Below, one piece after another: positions 34,780-45,575 of a DNA stretch of 64,000 nt. Both the position numbers and the translations under genes were made by a program. The notes beneath the pieces were generated by a model. That model saw only the letters and a program-made list of their open reading frames with translations. It was not told the DNA's origin and searched no databases. Position 1 is the stretch's first letter. The number at the start of each line of letters is the position of its first letter. This DNA is from Ryuthela nishihirai (Eukaryota > Arthropoda > Arachnida > Araneae > Heptathelidae), in contig JAWZYU010000009.1 in NCBI GenBank assembly GCA_038380435.1, positions 60,727,901 to 60,791,900 on the forward strand, read 5' to 3'.

Positions 34780-35160
34780 TAATCGATGTAGCAGGTCGGT
34801 GGGAAAAAGGCCAAGGGTGGCGTCCTCTGACAGTTGACCCTCGCCAGAGGTAGCGACTTGCCACATGTCCGGAGTTGCCACATGAAAGTTCGGAGAAGGA
34901 CCGATGTGTTGGCAATGACCAACAGAGGAGAGAGCCAGGCGAGAAACGAGCTTAGGAGACGAAAGAGTTTTGGCTCGTAAATGCCGACTGCAATTAACGG
35001 CATTGGGCTCTGGGAAAACAGCGGAACAGACATGTTAAACTGGGGTTGTAATACCATGTAACTGAGAATATGTCCTGGTCTATTAGTCATGTTTATGTTT
35101 TCAATAAATAATTGTTTGTTAACTAAAGACTGGAGTTTAACCATTTTATTAAGATTAGTT
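34780..35160. other. GC-richer block, possible solo LTR
   Basis: This ~300-base block is distinctly richer in G and C than its surroundings. It ends with a TATGTTTTCAATAAATAAT polyadenylation-like stretch and TGTTTGTTAAC, which resembles the R-U5 end of an LTR. I found no second copy, no gag-pol coding nearby and no target duplication. A 121-codon minus-strand ORF across it is unrecognised. Confidence 0.25.
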
Positions 35161-35344
35161 TAGTATTGAATCCCTGCATTTTCCCCCAAATCAGAGAAGT
35201 CCTGAGAAAGAATATCTCACCCTTTCACGTGTTGCGATTGAAACGGAGAGACATCCCAAAGGATCTCAACAGACAGACGATCGAGAGTAACATCACAAAC
35301 TGTGTTACCTTTCTCACCAAGGATAGAAAGGAATTCAGCAGAGA

Positions 35345-35425
35345 AACTTCTCAACGCAGACACAGTAGAATCTTGAAATTGGGAACATCAGATTACGGGC
35401 TTGGCGCCTTGCAGACTGAGGCATA
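35345..35425 (-). repeat. tRNA-derived SINE, family 1, head fragment
   Basis: Reversed head only: CTCAACGCAGACACAG, TTGAAATTGGGAACATCAG, TTACGGGCTTGGCGCC and CAGACTGAGGC follow the order of the family 1 tRNA-like head. It forms the end of an otherwise unrecognised ORF (35166-35447). Confidence 0.65.
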
Positions 35426-35920
35426 TGTTTCGAACACTGGCGACTGAATTATTATTGCAGGGGGCAAGTTAAGGGTATGATTCCAGTCTCTCTCGCTAAA
35501 TCTTTTATTTTTAAGAATATTCATTCAAAACTTAGTTACTTAGTTGTTGTTTTTTTTAATTTGCAACATTTAAACTTACATTATGAGTCATAAGTATTTG
35601 TTTTTTAAAATTATTTAAAATCTAAGTAAAGAATACATCAGTTTCCTAATCATTGTTTTAAAAATTTGTTCATTATTTCTTCAGTTTTTTTTTTCAATTT
35701 CGAAATAGAAACAAATAGAATGTACTATGCTGTTTGGGTACACATTTAGGGGTCCTTGTCCCTGAGAATGCTTGTAAGGGTAATGGAGGTCAAAATTGTT
35801 AAACTTGTGCATGTTTCACGAATTTTTAAATATTTTTTTTTAAAACACCTCTAAAACGACAGAGAAAAATGTTAGATCGTAATGCAAATCCAGTTTTTTA
35901 ACCTTTTACCTTTTGTCCGG

Positions 35921-36268
35921 CGAGGGTGGCTCAGTCGGTAGCGCGCCAGGCTCATAATCTGCAGTTCCCAGGTTTGAGTCCCAGCTGGGCCAGCGTTGAG
36001 ATTTATCTCTGCAAAATTCCCCGCCCTGCCCACGGTCAGTAGGGAACACCGATGAGCTTCGAAATATCTCCATCCATCGGGAGAGCCATAACCCTATGTA
36101 CGTTAAAGAACACGCTGGATGGCTTTGACAGGAGGCTGCCATCTGTCTCCCAACAGCTGTTCTAGCGGATCGTCTCCCCCAACATTCTCTGAGACTTCGG
36201 GGTTCTTGTGACCTGGCCATTTTCCCCATTTTACGCAATAAAGTTCAGCTCAGAGGTAAAACAATCCA
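35921..36268 (+). repeat. tRNA-derived SINE, family 1, near full-length
   Basis: A box TGGCTCAGTCGGTAGCGCG, B box GGTTTGAGTCCC, complete body with a short deletion near 36075, and end CAGCTCAGAGGTAAAACAAT. Imperfect flanking repeats (AACCTTTTACCTTTTG before, AACCTTTTTACCTTTTCC after) look like the target duplication. Confidence 0.88.
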
Positions 36269-36402
36269 ACCTTTTTACCTTTTCCCTTCTCGAACGCGTT
36301 TCTTATACTATACTTTGACAAAATCGCAGGTTGTGACCAGGATACAGTTAAACTGCCTGGCCAAATTACTACAAACTTCTTCCTAATATTTCATCCTATG
36401 CA

Positions 36403-36795
36403 TCATATCATCATCCAGTTCCCACATTGTAAAGTTTTCAAATCTCTGCGCATAGTTCTTATTGAAATTGGGTTGGGAGTATTGTTAGAGGCCATCTCAC
36501 TCAACTGATGAACTGTAGCAGCTCTGTTTTGCCGTACAGTTCGTGCCAACAAACTTCTACCCCTGTCTGCCAGAGCCTTTTTCCTCCCGCATTTGCCACA
36601 GTTGGCGGATTTTTTTGTTATTGTTGCCATTCCCCATGCACTTGGGATATTGTGCCCCGTTAGTTTCTGCTGAGTTTCATCACCTCCGTTACGGATGTTT
36701 CTTCCGTCGCATTCCTACGATGAGCGCCCTTTCGAAGTCAGTCAGATCAGCCTTTTTACACCTATGGCACTATTTTGCTTTCCACCATTGTCTTA
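36403..36795 (-). pseudogene. Tc1-type transposase N-terminal remnant
   Basis: Read leftward from about 36790: KKADLTDFERALIVGMRRKK in one frame, then from 36630 KCGRKKALADRGRSLLARTV, RQNRAATVHQLSEM and NPISIRTMRRDLKTLQCGN. These are the two helix-turn-helix segments (PAI and RED) of Tc1-family transposases, separated by a GRKR-like motif. The catalytic domain is absent. Confidence 0.7.
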
Positions 36796-36839
36796 CGCCT
36801 TTTACAAGGCCTTCGTAGTGATGTACAGTACTTATGCGA

Positions 36840-38230
36840 GTAATAAATTTTGCATATATTAGTATGCTTTTGAGCATGATATACTTGCCGGAAGTAAAAT
36901 CAATTACAAGTGTAAAAATAATTATCGAACAAATATGTGTTACAACAGATGAAAACCTTCAATTTCATTAAAAATCCGCATTAAAGGCGAGATCGAATAA
37001 ATAGTGCTCGGTGATCAACCGGTAGTTCGCGATCGACGGGTTTAACACCACTGCTTTATACCATAACTGATCAGTGAAGTAACACTGCTAATGACTTCAT
37101 CAATTTGTCAAGTAAATCCATCTAATGTCTGTTGAGCAAATAGAAACACTTCTCCTTCATCAATTCCCACAAGAAAAAAATAAGACATGGAAAAATTACA
37201 AACCCTTTCAATAATCTTTTCTCACACCATGTATATGCGATTTTTTTCCTTTGAAGTATTTCATCGTTAGTCGGCCATGTAATACGTAAGGACGGGTCTA
37301 ATTTCCTCTACCATGTAATTTATTTTGCTCTTTAAATCACCTGCTTGTCTCGTCGTGGTTCTTTATTTTCCAACGGATTACTGAATAATTAAATTTCTCA
37401 CACTGATCATCCATCACAACCATGAAAAAAAGAGAAAAATTATGATGCCATTATGACCTTCCGAAGGAGTTCAGGAGGAAATAAGAATTTTAATTATAGC
37501 TTATACTGCTTCGTTATCTAGGCAATAGAACATGCAACATCATTACATTTTATTCCTTGAAGCAAAGCAGTAACTAGTTTATGTTTTTTTTTTTAATTAC
37601 TTTGAGGTAATAGAATTCATTGTAACGAACGTCTCCGTGTTGAAGCATCTTCCCCTGGTATCACTTACAAATGACATATTGTTTGAAACGGCTTCTTGTG
37701 GTTATCAATTACGGGAAAAGCTCAAAATTGTACTGATTTCAAGAATAAATCATTTGTTGTCTATCAGGTCTTGCACTAAAATGTATACTGCTTTAATCAA
37801 GCATAATTTTCCCACAAATAATAAAGTACATGGTATGGAGAGGATGGAGACGCTGCTTCATGTATCTGTTTTTTCCACTGTCCTATTTTTCATTATGCAA
37901 TACACCCAGGGTCGGATCTAGGGGTAGGAAGCATTCCCCTCTCCTTTTTTAGAATGCTGGTAAGGGTAAAGAGGCCAAAATTTATTAAACGTGCATATTT
38001 CGTGCATTTTTCAAGATTTTGTTTTAAAATCCCTAAAATGAAGGGTGAAAAGATACACTGCAATGGAAATCCAGTCTCTTGGTCCTCTATCCCGTTTTTT
38101 TCCGGCTAGATTGCATCGCTTTCCTTCCCTCTCCCCCATTTATTTTTTATAGATCCCGAATTGAGTACACCAGTCCCTCGATTTGCAACATTTGCTTTAC
38201 GAATTTTCTCAATAATGAATGAAACAAATG
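36840..38230. other. no recognised gene
   Basis: Contains an unrecognised 94-codon ORF (37637-37921) and, near 37540-37570, a segment similar to parts of the ~300-bp repeat at 39.1-40.2 kb (CTTGAAGCAAAGCAGTAAC versus CTTAAAGCAAAGCAGTTGC). Confidence 0.45.
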
Positions 38231-38232
38231 TA

Positions 38233-38412
38233 TTGTCCAGTGGCCGAGTGGTTAGAGCGCTTGGCTACTGATCTACAGGACCTTGGTTCGAGCCCCAGAT
38301 AAAGTATGAATGCTGAGATCCTATTATCGTCACAAACCTTCTACTATGGTATATAAACTGACAGGCACCTGTCAGACCTCTGTGGCAAGCAGCTGCTTGA
38401 GGGGGTATTTTT
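38233..38412 (+). repeat. tRNA-derived SINE, family 2, full-length
   Basis: The tRNA-like head has A box GTGGCCGAGTGGTTAGAGCG and B box GGTTCGAGCCCC, resembling tRNA-Ser/Leu. A unique middle (AAACCTTCTACTATGGTATA) follows, then the tail CTGACAGGCACCTGTCAG, ACCTCTGTGGCAAGCAGCTG, CTTGAGGGGGTATTTTT. The tail contains an 8-bp perfect dyad. Confidence 0.92.
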
Positions 38413-38469
38413 TTAAATCTCTATTTTTCGGTACACGAAAGATTTTCCAATTGCGAATAGAATAATAAT

Positions 38470-38772
38470 AGCGAAAAGGACTTTTGTTATTGGAGATAAC
38501 CTTAGTGACACATTTGTCTTCATAAGAAGGAGGACCCGTAATGATGGAGATAATTTTACGCACATTTGTCTTCACAAAGAAGTACCTGTAAATATTGGAG
38601 ATAACTTAATTCGCACATTTGTCTTCACAAAGAAGTACCTGTAAATATTGGAGATAACTTAATTCGCACATTTGTCTTCGTGGAAAGGACCCGTAATATT
38701 GGAAACAATTTTACACATATCTGTCTTCCCAAAGAAGGACCCGTATTGTTGGAGAATACTTTATTCGCTACA
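38470..38772. repeat. ~53-bp tandem array, about six units
   Basis: Each unit has TTGGAGATAA, a TTAATTCGCACATTTGTCTT-like block and AAGAAGGACCCGTAA or AAGAAGTACCTGTAA. Two adjacent central units (about 38550-38655) are nearly identical, which shows recent local duplication. Confidence 0.85.
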
Positions 38773-39099
38773 CAACAAGTATTCATGTTATCAACTGAGA
38801 CTGGAACTTGACCTAGTGGCAATCGTGTTTCACAGATATATGCCTAAACTAGAAGGACGCATATCACCTCTCGCAAATATGGAAACTTCGTTTTCGGAGA
38901 GAATGAAGTTTTCCATTTACTTACTTTTGCACTATTTAAAAATTTTAATTCGAAAGAATGGATAATTAAGAAAATGCGAATAGTAGCATTTTATAGTACT
39001 TACACAACGTAAAAAGTATTTGTCTTTTATTACTTCAATTTGAAGGAATAATTTTATATTTTCTTCAACTTCTTTTTTTTTAGGCAACATTTCTTTTCA

Positions 39100-40150
39100 C
39101 ACCCCTCTGCGAAAAAATGGCAGATTGTTGCTGTCAGTAGAATATATCTTCACATCACCAAAATTTCGCCATAAATACAATAAATAACTCACTTGAAATA
39201 TTCGTTTATAGTTTCCCCATTTCTATATTTAGTGTCCTCTAAAGAGGTAAATTAAAGCCACCCAAGAATTTGAAATATACGAATTATATTTCATTAGTAT
39301 GAATACAACTAAAGAGGAATTTTCCAATTATTTCTTAAAGCAAAGCAGTTGCGTTTCTCACCCTTCTAAGCATAGGGGGTAAACTTATTACTACAAATGC
39401 ATTTCATGACCCTTCACATTCCACTATCAAAATTTCAGATTTCTAACATAAATATATCGCTTGCAATATTCTCTTAAAAGTTTGCAATTTTCAAAATTTT
39501 GCACCATTACAGGACGCATTTAAACTTTTGGGTGATTCAGAAAGTGCTAATTGTAATAGTTTGTCACTACCTATCCAACACAAACAGAATTTTCAATTTA
39601 TCCTAAAAAAAAACAATTATTTTTTCAAACAAAAACTGTATTTTCATACCCACCCTGGAAATAAAAAGCCAATTAACTTATTGTTGCCCCAGTGCAAACC
39701 TCATGACTTTCACATTCTACCACCAGAATTTCGAATTTCTAGCATAAATACATCGCTTGTCATAATCGCTTAAAACTTTGCAATTTCCAATATTTTCCTT
39801 CGTTAGAGGGCGCAATTGCAGCGTTTGGGAGATTCCGAAAGTGCGAATTGTAATATTTCATCAATACCTATCCAACCAGAAATAGATTTTTAATTCATCT
39901 CTAAAAAGAAATAGTTATCTGTTAAAATGTCGCGTTTTTCCACCAGCCCAGTATATACAATGGAAATTTCATGAAATTCACATTCTATCACCAAAATTTC
40001 GATTTCTATCATAAATGCATCTCGTACAATATTCGTTTGAAATTTTTAACATTTCCACCGTTACAAGGCGCAGTTACAAATTTTGTGAGATTATGAACTT
40101 TTGAATTGTAATATTTCCTCAATACCTACACAAGACAAAAAGAAGTAAAG
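39100..40150. repeat. degenerate ~250-300-bp repeat, three or more units
   Basis: Blocks recur in fixed order: CACATTCTA...CACCAAAATTTCG, ATTTCTA...CATAAAT, ATCGCTTG, AATTTCCA..., GGCGCA, GATTC...GAAAGTGCGAATTGTAATA and ACCTATCCAAC. The last block occurs near 39569, 39867 and (modified) 40122. The same series reappears at 44880-45060 beyond the Tc1 element, with scattered pieces near 48630, 49038 and 56530. Confidence 0.7.
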
Positions 40151-40387
40151 TAGCGAAAAAAAAAACATGTTTGCGATATTTCTTAACTGGAAACCTTATG
40201 CAGAAAAGCAGTAATGTTTATATATTTTACTTCTTGAAAGCAAAGAACAAAAAAACTTTATTTCAATACAGATTTGATGTACAGCGTCCTAACTATGTTC
40301 ATTTGTTTACTCATTCTATTTTTAGCCACTAAATCCATACAGTTTTAAACGCGGTAGAAGTGAGGAACAGCTTAGATATTATATACG

Positions 40388-40500
40388 GAAAAAAAGTAAA
40401 TACCTCCTCAAGCAGCTGCTTGCTACAGAAGTCTGACAGGAGACTGTCAGTTTAATACGACATAATATAAGGATCTGTGAGTCTTCAGCAGATTTTTTAT
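40388..40500 (-). repeat. tRNA-derived SINE, family 2, 3' fragment
   Basis: Reversed tail (CCTCAAGCAGCTGCTTGC, CTGACAGGAGACTGTCAG) and the middle (ACGACATAATATAAGGATC, CTGTGAGTCTTCAGCAG). It forms one end of two unrecognised overlapping minus-strand ORFs (40379-40663). Confidence 0.8.
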
Positions 40501-41229
40501 TGCCAACTGCACGCGGTGTTCCAACCTGGTGGTCACCCTCCCAGGTACTGACCGTGCCCAAAGACTGCTTAACTTCGGTGATGGGACGAGAACCGGTGTT
40601 TTCAGCTTGGTACTGCCGTTGTCTATTTGTATATGAAGGGAAGGATAAATAAAAAACAAACAAACTGAAACGTGATGATAATACTCGTTAAAAAGTTATG
40701 GAAATATAAACCAACTGATTATAAATAGATGACATTATTGATATAAATTAGTTCGAGCCAGAACCCTTGCGGAGTTTTGAGCATGAAATAACAGAGACAG
40801 CTTTGAATTCGGGCTTGCTTCGTCCATCATAATTTACATTTCCAAGATTGATTGTAATTGCGAAAATATATAAGTAAATAGGTAAAAAAAAAAGATTTCA
40901 ACTTTTTAATCAGTTTTGAATATTTTAAAATTAATCAACACTTTTCCTTGTTTCATTGGGTATACTCTGGGGCTTATTAATGCACTACTTTAGCATATAT
41001 GGTAATTACATTTTCAGTTCCTACGAATTATTTATAGAATTTTCGGTTTCAGATATTTAAATTTTTAATTTTGTTTCCAAACATTTATAATGATTCTAAG
41101 GTGTGTTATAGCTTAAAATATGAGGAAAAATATTTTAGTGAAATGCATTTTCTGTATTAAACGATTAGTTGCAACTATATATTTTCTATCATGGGGCTTG
41201 GGGTCAGTAATTATATTAATAATTCAGAC

Positions 41230-41445
41230 AAAAGCCGTGACCCCATGTGCGGGAGATAGCCTTATCCTGTGAACGTTAAAGATCACTGGGGAGCCTTGGC
41301 ACTAGGCGTCCATCTGCTTCATAACAGCTGCCCAGTAGTTCCCTTCCCCCTATCTTTTCTGGCCCTTTGGGGTCCTAGTGACCTGGCCATTTGGCCGATG
41401 TTCGTAAAAAAAGGTCCGGTCAAAGATAAAACGACCCAACCCAAA
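41230..41445 (+). repeat. tRNA-derived SINE, family 1, 5'-truncated
   Basis: Begins in the body at AAAGCCGTGACCCCATGTGC and runs through CGTTAAAGATCAC, CATAACAGCTGCCCAG and TAGTGACCTGGCCATTT to GATAAAACGACCCAACCC. Confidence 0.85.
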
Positions 41446-42624
41446 ACAATTTCATTTGTCTCTCACAACAACAACAGCAATAAATTGAATTTTCTCACAA
41501 CCCTAGGGATATACACCGAAGAGCCAAAACATTATGACCAGTGCGTCTTTATACAAATCGAAACAACTACAGGTAAACGACGGTGCGTGTGAAGGTCACG
41601 AAATGGTATAAATAACACCTGATACCGAGCTCTGTTAATCACTGTTATTCTTGTTCTTCAGATGGGAAAGGCAGCGGACTTAAGTGAGTTTGACAAAAGC
41701 CAAATTGTAATGACCAAACGATTGGGTTAGAGTATTTCCGAGACGCCAAGGCTTGTGGAGTGCTCACGGTAAGCCGTGGTTAGTACCTTCAAAAAGTGGT
41801 TCGAGGGGGGAAAAAAACATGAACCGCCAGCTAGGTGTGGGCCGACCATGGCTCCTCGATACTAGAGGTGAGTGAAGGCTATCCTTTATGGTACGAGCCA
41901 ACAGAAGAGATACTGTGGCGCAACTCATCCATAATTTAAATGCTGGTGACGGGTGTAATGTGTCACAACACACAGTTTATCGAACCCTGCTGAAAATGAG
42001 TCTGTGTAGCAGCAGGCCGCTCCAAGTGTCCATGATAACCTCGGTTCACTCTTCTCGAAAGCGCCTACAATGGACATGCAAGCATCACAACTGGGCCTTG
42101 AATGATTGGGAGAAGATCGTCTGGTCCACTGAATCTCGTTTCCAGTTGCACAAGTGGACTGCCGGGTATCTGTGCGTCGTTTAACTGTGGAAGTGTTGGC
42201 ACCAGGATGCACAGTGGGACAAAAACAGCCGATGGAAGTGTAATGCTTTGGAATGTTATGCTGGGAAACCCTTGGTCCATTCATTCATGGCAGGAAACTA
42301 TGACATCTACCACCTACCTAAACAACATTGCAGGCTACATACATCCTTTCATGGAAACGGTATAACCACTCTAGTAGTGCCTTCTTTCAGCAGTATAATC
42401 TGCCATGACACACTGCCCATATTGTTGGAGAATGGTTTGTGGAACATGAGGAAGACTTCCAGATACTTCCCTGGCCTCCAAATTTCCCAGCCATCAATCC
42501 AATCGAGCATCTGTGGTTTGTGTTGGAACATCATAACCGATCTACGGCGGCTCAACCACGTAACTTACAAGAGTTAAAGGATCTGCAGGTAACGTGTTGA
42601 TTACCAGATACCACAAAACGAGCT

Positions 42625-44305
42625 CTGATTATGCCCGACATCAACTCCTCAGGGACTATATCAGGGTCCCACCAGACAAGGAAGATGACATTCAGTTCAC
42701 AGAAAAGGAAGTGAGAGAGGTGATGAAGGCAATGGCCACGGGTAAAGCCCCATGCCACGATGGTCTGACAGTGGAAATTTTGATGCTGGTGTTCAATGAA
42801 CACAAAGAACTGTTCAGCCAGCTCTATAACACCTGTCTGAGACTGGTAGTGTTCCCACAATCCTGGAAAAAGGCAGGCCTGGTCCTTGTTAACAAGGCAG
42901 GCAGAGCCTGGCAGATGTGAGATCTTACAAACCAATTTGTCTACTGCCGGTGATAGGAAAAAGTTTAGAAAAACTGCTCAGAAATAAGTTGTACTACCAC
43001 TGTTGTAAGAACAACTTCCTGAACGATGCGCAATTTGGATTCAAGACAGACCAGTACACCACTGCCGCTATCAAACAAGTGGTGGACATTGTTAAGGTGT
43101 ATAAGAAGAATAAGCTACACACCTCCCTCATCGCCTTGGACGTGATGGGCGCTTTCGACAATGTCTGGTGGCCCCTATTCTAGGTAGGTTAAAAAATTGT
43201 TCTTGTCCCAGGAACATCTTTAATTTGGTGTCTAATTATCTCCCGTGAGAGAGTGGTCACCTTTTCCCATGCCAGTGGGGTATTCTCAAGAAACTTGGAT
43301 AGAGGCTGCCCACAAGGTTCGTGCAGTGGCCCGTTCCTCTGGAACTTAGTTGCAGACACGGCCCTTGAGCTGACCCTACCTGAGGGTGTCTGACTTCAGG
43401 CGTATGCAGACGACATGCTGCTTGTAATATCGGCATCCTCCAGAGAGAGACTGGAGATCGCCCACAATACAGCACTGTCGGTGCTCGAAGGATGGAGTCT
43501 ACACTACAAGCTTGGGTTCAGCTGTGAAAAGACAACATCAATGACAGTGGTAAAAGAGGGTGTCCTCAAAAAGAGGTACCCCATTTTTAAATTGAATGGC
43601 AACAATATCAGCCACAAGACAACTTTTAAGTACTTGGGAATCACTCTGGATGAGAGGATGAGCTGGATTCCGCACTTGCAGGACCTAAAGGTTAAATGCA
43701 CGAATGTTATGTGCAAACTGGGGCGAATGGATCGAAATCTCGTGGGGACTAAGAGGAGAAGTCCTCAAAGAAATTTATCTAAAGGGTACAGAGAGGATCC
43801 TAACTTATGCAGCGGATGCCTGTTGGCGCCCGAAGGACCACTCCATCAGGTGTAGAGAGCTGCTCGCAGCCCAACGACCAGCTTTCCTGAGAATCACTAG
43901 GGCCTATAGGGCCACATCTACAGATGCATCAATCAGAACATGCCCAGAGTTTCCTTCACCTGGATCAGGGCACACGTAGGTCATGAGGAGAACAAGCGGG
44001 CAGATCAACTGGCCAGCTCAGCAGGTACTAACATCCAACCTGAGATAGCGGTAAAGACTTCTAAAAATACCGTGAAGTCTATTCTAAGTCAGAGAGTTAT
44101 GGACGAGTGGCAGAGGCTCTGGGATACGACCGAGAATGGTCTACAAACAAAGATATTCTTACAAAGGGTCGGTCTATCACTAATATTCTCAGACCACTAT
44201 CTTACACAGGTACTGATAGGACATGGGAGTTTCCCAGCATATCTGGAGCGTTTCAAGATCGCTACCCACAGTTACTGCAGCTGTGGGGCTCCAGATGCCT
44301 AAGTC
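42625..44305 (+). pseudogene. R1/I-group LINE polyprotein remnant: reverse transcriptase and RNase H end
   Basis: RT motifs appear in order: VMKAMATGKAPCHDGLTVEI, SYKPICLLPVIGKSLEKLL, LNDAQFGFKTDQYTT, SLIALDVMGAFDNVWW with the first catalytic Asp, RGCPQGSCSGPFLWNL and LQAYADDMLLVIS with the catalytic YADD. FKYLGITLDERMSWIPHL and an ADACWRPKD/LLAAQRPAFLRITRAYR region follow. After an internal deletion near 43940 the C-terminal part of an RNase H domain appears (VSFTWIRAHVGHEENKRADQ), then SDHYLTQVLIGHGSFPAYLE and a HSYCSCG zinc-knuckle start. Stops occur near 42920, 43185 and 43390, and there are several frameshifts. Confidence 0.85.
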
Positions 44306-44671
44306 GGGCACTATATCCTCTGATGTCTGATCACAGAAAAATTCGCTAACGAACTCAGAAGCTCCCAGGCAATCAGCGAGGTAGCAGGCGGGGCGGTCAC
44401 TGTATCCATCAGGAGTGCCGAGTTAGATAGTACCTGAGGGACATTAGCTGGCTTGTCTGCCAGCTCCGGGACTCACTTTTTTGAGACAGGAGCTGCTTTC
44501 GCTCTTTTACTCATTTTCCATTTTTTCCGGGCTGCGCTCTGTAACCCCTTTAACGCCACCCATTCTCCATGTCCCTACTGGTCTCCTGTGAGACAAATTT
44601 CCTCTTATACTTCCAGGCTTCTCATGCCAGCTCGTGTAGTGTCAAAAGACGGGATACGAGCTTTTTCCCAT

Positions 44672-44700
44672 GGGGGTCGGGTCCCGAAGGACCCGCCCCC
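44672..44700. repeat. GC-rich hairpin at the LINE 3' end
   Basis: GGGGTCGGGTCC and GGACCCGCCCCC are complementary at all but one position around a CGAA loop. In LINEs, a 3' stem-loop is often the reverse transcriptase recognition site; that role is inferred here. Confidence 0.7.
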
Positions 44701-44869
44701 CATCCCAATTATTGAGAGATGTAGCATTCATGCCTTATCAGGTAAGAGCTGTTTTGGCAGTACGTAGAGGTCCAACATCATATTAGGCAAGTGTCATAAT
44801 GTTTTGGCTATTCGGTGCATAGGCAAATTGCTCTTATCAATGTACCTGGTCATCACGCTTTACGTATTA

Positions 44870-45060
44870 ATGTCCTTGGCCATCACGCTTTAATACCCAA
44901 ATTTCATATTTGTAGCATGAATAAATCGCTTACAATAGGCGTTTCATGTTTTGTCATTTCCAAAAGTGAAACCCCGTAAAGGTAAAACAAAAACTCTTAA
45001 GTCATCCGAATCCTAATATTTCAAAAATGCCTATCCAACCCTGAGAAAATGTTTCATGTA
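44870..45060. repeat. continuation of the ~300-bp degenerate repeat
   Basis: Contains the block series AATTTCATATTTGTAGCATG, AATAAATCGCTTACAATAGG, TTTCCAAAAGTG, TCCTAATATTTC and GCCTATCCAACC seen at 39.4-40.1 kb. Confidence 0.65.
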
Positions 45061-45379
45061 TCCTTAAAACAAAATTATTGAATATTCAGAGACGACAGAA
45101 AGGAAGTCTTAATAGCGATTAAATACTTAGTAAATCAATGATGAGATGTGAATTTATTTGTGCAAATATTTCTGCTTGTATAAATATTATTTTAACTAAA
45201 TTCTTAAATCAATCAATGAGTTGCTTATTCATATGGACATAAGATAAATGTAAACAGTAATTCGATCAATAGATGGCGCTATATACGATTACCGATCGCG
45301 GAATTTAATGTCTATACAGCACAAAAAGGTTAACTCGAACGTCAGAGACCAGTGTTAAAATATAATTCTTTGTTAGCAG

Positions 45380-45575
45380 TTCATGGCCGATTGGTTAGTA
45401 CGCTTGGCTACTGATCTAAGCGACCTGAGTTTGAGCCCCGGGTAAGACATGGATGTGAGTGTTATTTTAATGCTGAGTCCTGCCATCCTCACAGACCTTC
45501 TACTATGGCATATAAACTGACACGCTCCTGTCAGACCTCTGTGGTAAGCAGCTGCATGAGGGGGTATTCATTTTT
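45380..45575 (+). repeat. tRNA-derived SINE, family 2, full-length
   Basis: A box ATGGCCGATTGGTTAGTACG, B box GTTTGAGCCCCGGG, middle CTCACAGACCTTCTACTATGG, and tail CTGACACGCTCCTGTCAG, ACCTCTGTGGTAAGCAGCTG, GAGGGGGTATTC. About 90% like the copy at 38233 over the tail. Confidence 0.9.

Larger units (their letters stand above)
42617..44711 (+). mobile_element. 5'-truncated R1/I-group LINE inside the Tc1 element
   Basis: The segment begins within the reverse transcriptase region and ends with a GC-rich hairpin at 44672-44700 just before Tc1 coding resumes. It has no poly(A) tail. It is much richer in G and C than its surroundings. Coding is described separately. Junctions are placed where Tc1 coding stops and resumes, and are uncertain by several bases. 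Confidence 0.82.
41662..44786 (+). pseudogene. Tc1-family transposase, interrupted and mutated
   Basis: From the ATG: MGKAADLSEFDKSQIVMTKR, then SISETPRLVECSR, the first helix-turn-helix. The second follows (VRANRRDTVAQLIHNLNAG, NVSQHTVYRTLLKMSL). The DDE core shows IVWSTESRFQLH where the family has WSDESRF, so the first Asp is Thr; QQYNLP where the family has QQDNAP, so the second Asp is Tyr; and NPIEHLW, with the Glu kept. Many stops and frame changes occur. The frame stops being Tc1-like near 42616, after LPDTT, and resumes near 44712 with RDVAFMPYQVRAVLAVRRG, PTSY and stop. It would have cut and pasted the element at TA sites. Confidence 0.88.
41512..44819 (+). mobile_element. Tc1-type transposon split by a LINE
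   Basis: The left end CACCGAAGAGCCAAAACATT and following ATGACCA are matched by the complement of the right end (CACCGAATAGCCAAAACATT, ATGACA), one mismatch in the first 20. TA flanks both sides at 41510-41511 and 44820-44821 (the terminal TA/TG-CA dinucleotide leaves one alternative phase). Transposase coding starts at 41662 and its last 18 codons end with TAG at 44784-44786. About 2.1 kb in between is an unrelated LINE; subtracting it leaves about 1.2 kb, the usual Tc1 length. Confidence 0.9.

Noticed and set aside
38470..38772. CRISPR-like array
   Set aside because: Plain tandem repeat of 53 bp without spacers.
41925..42577. Minus-strand ORFs of 68-127 codons across the Tc1 gene
   Set aside because: Shadows of Tc1 transposase and LINE coding on the plus strand.
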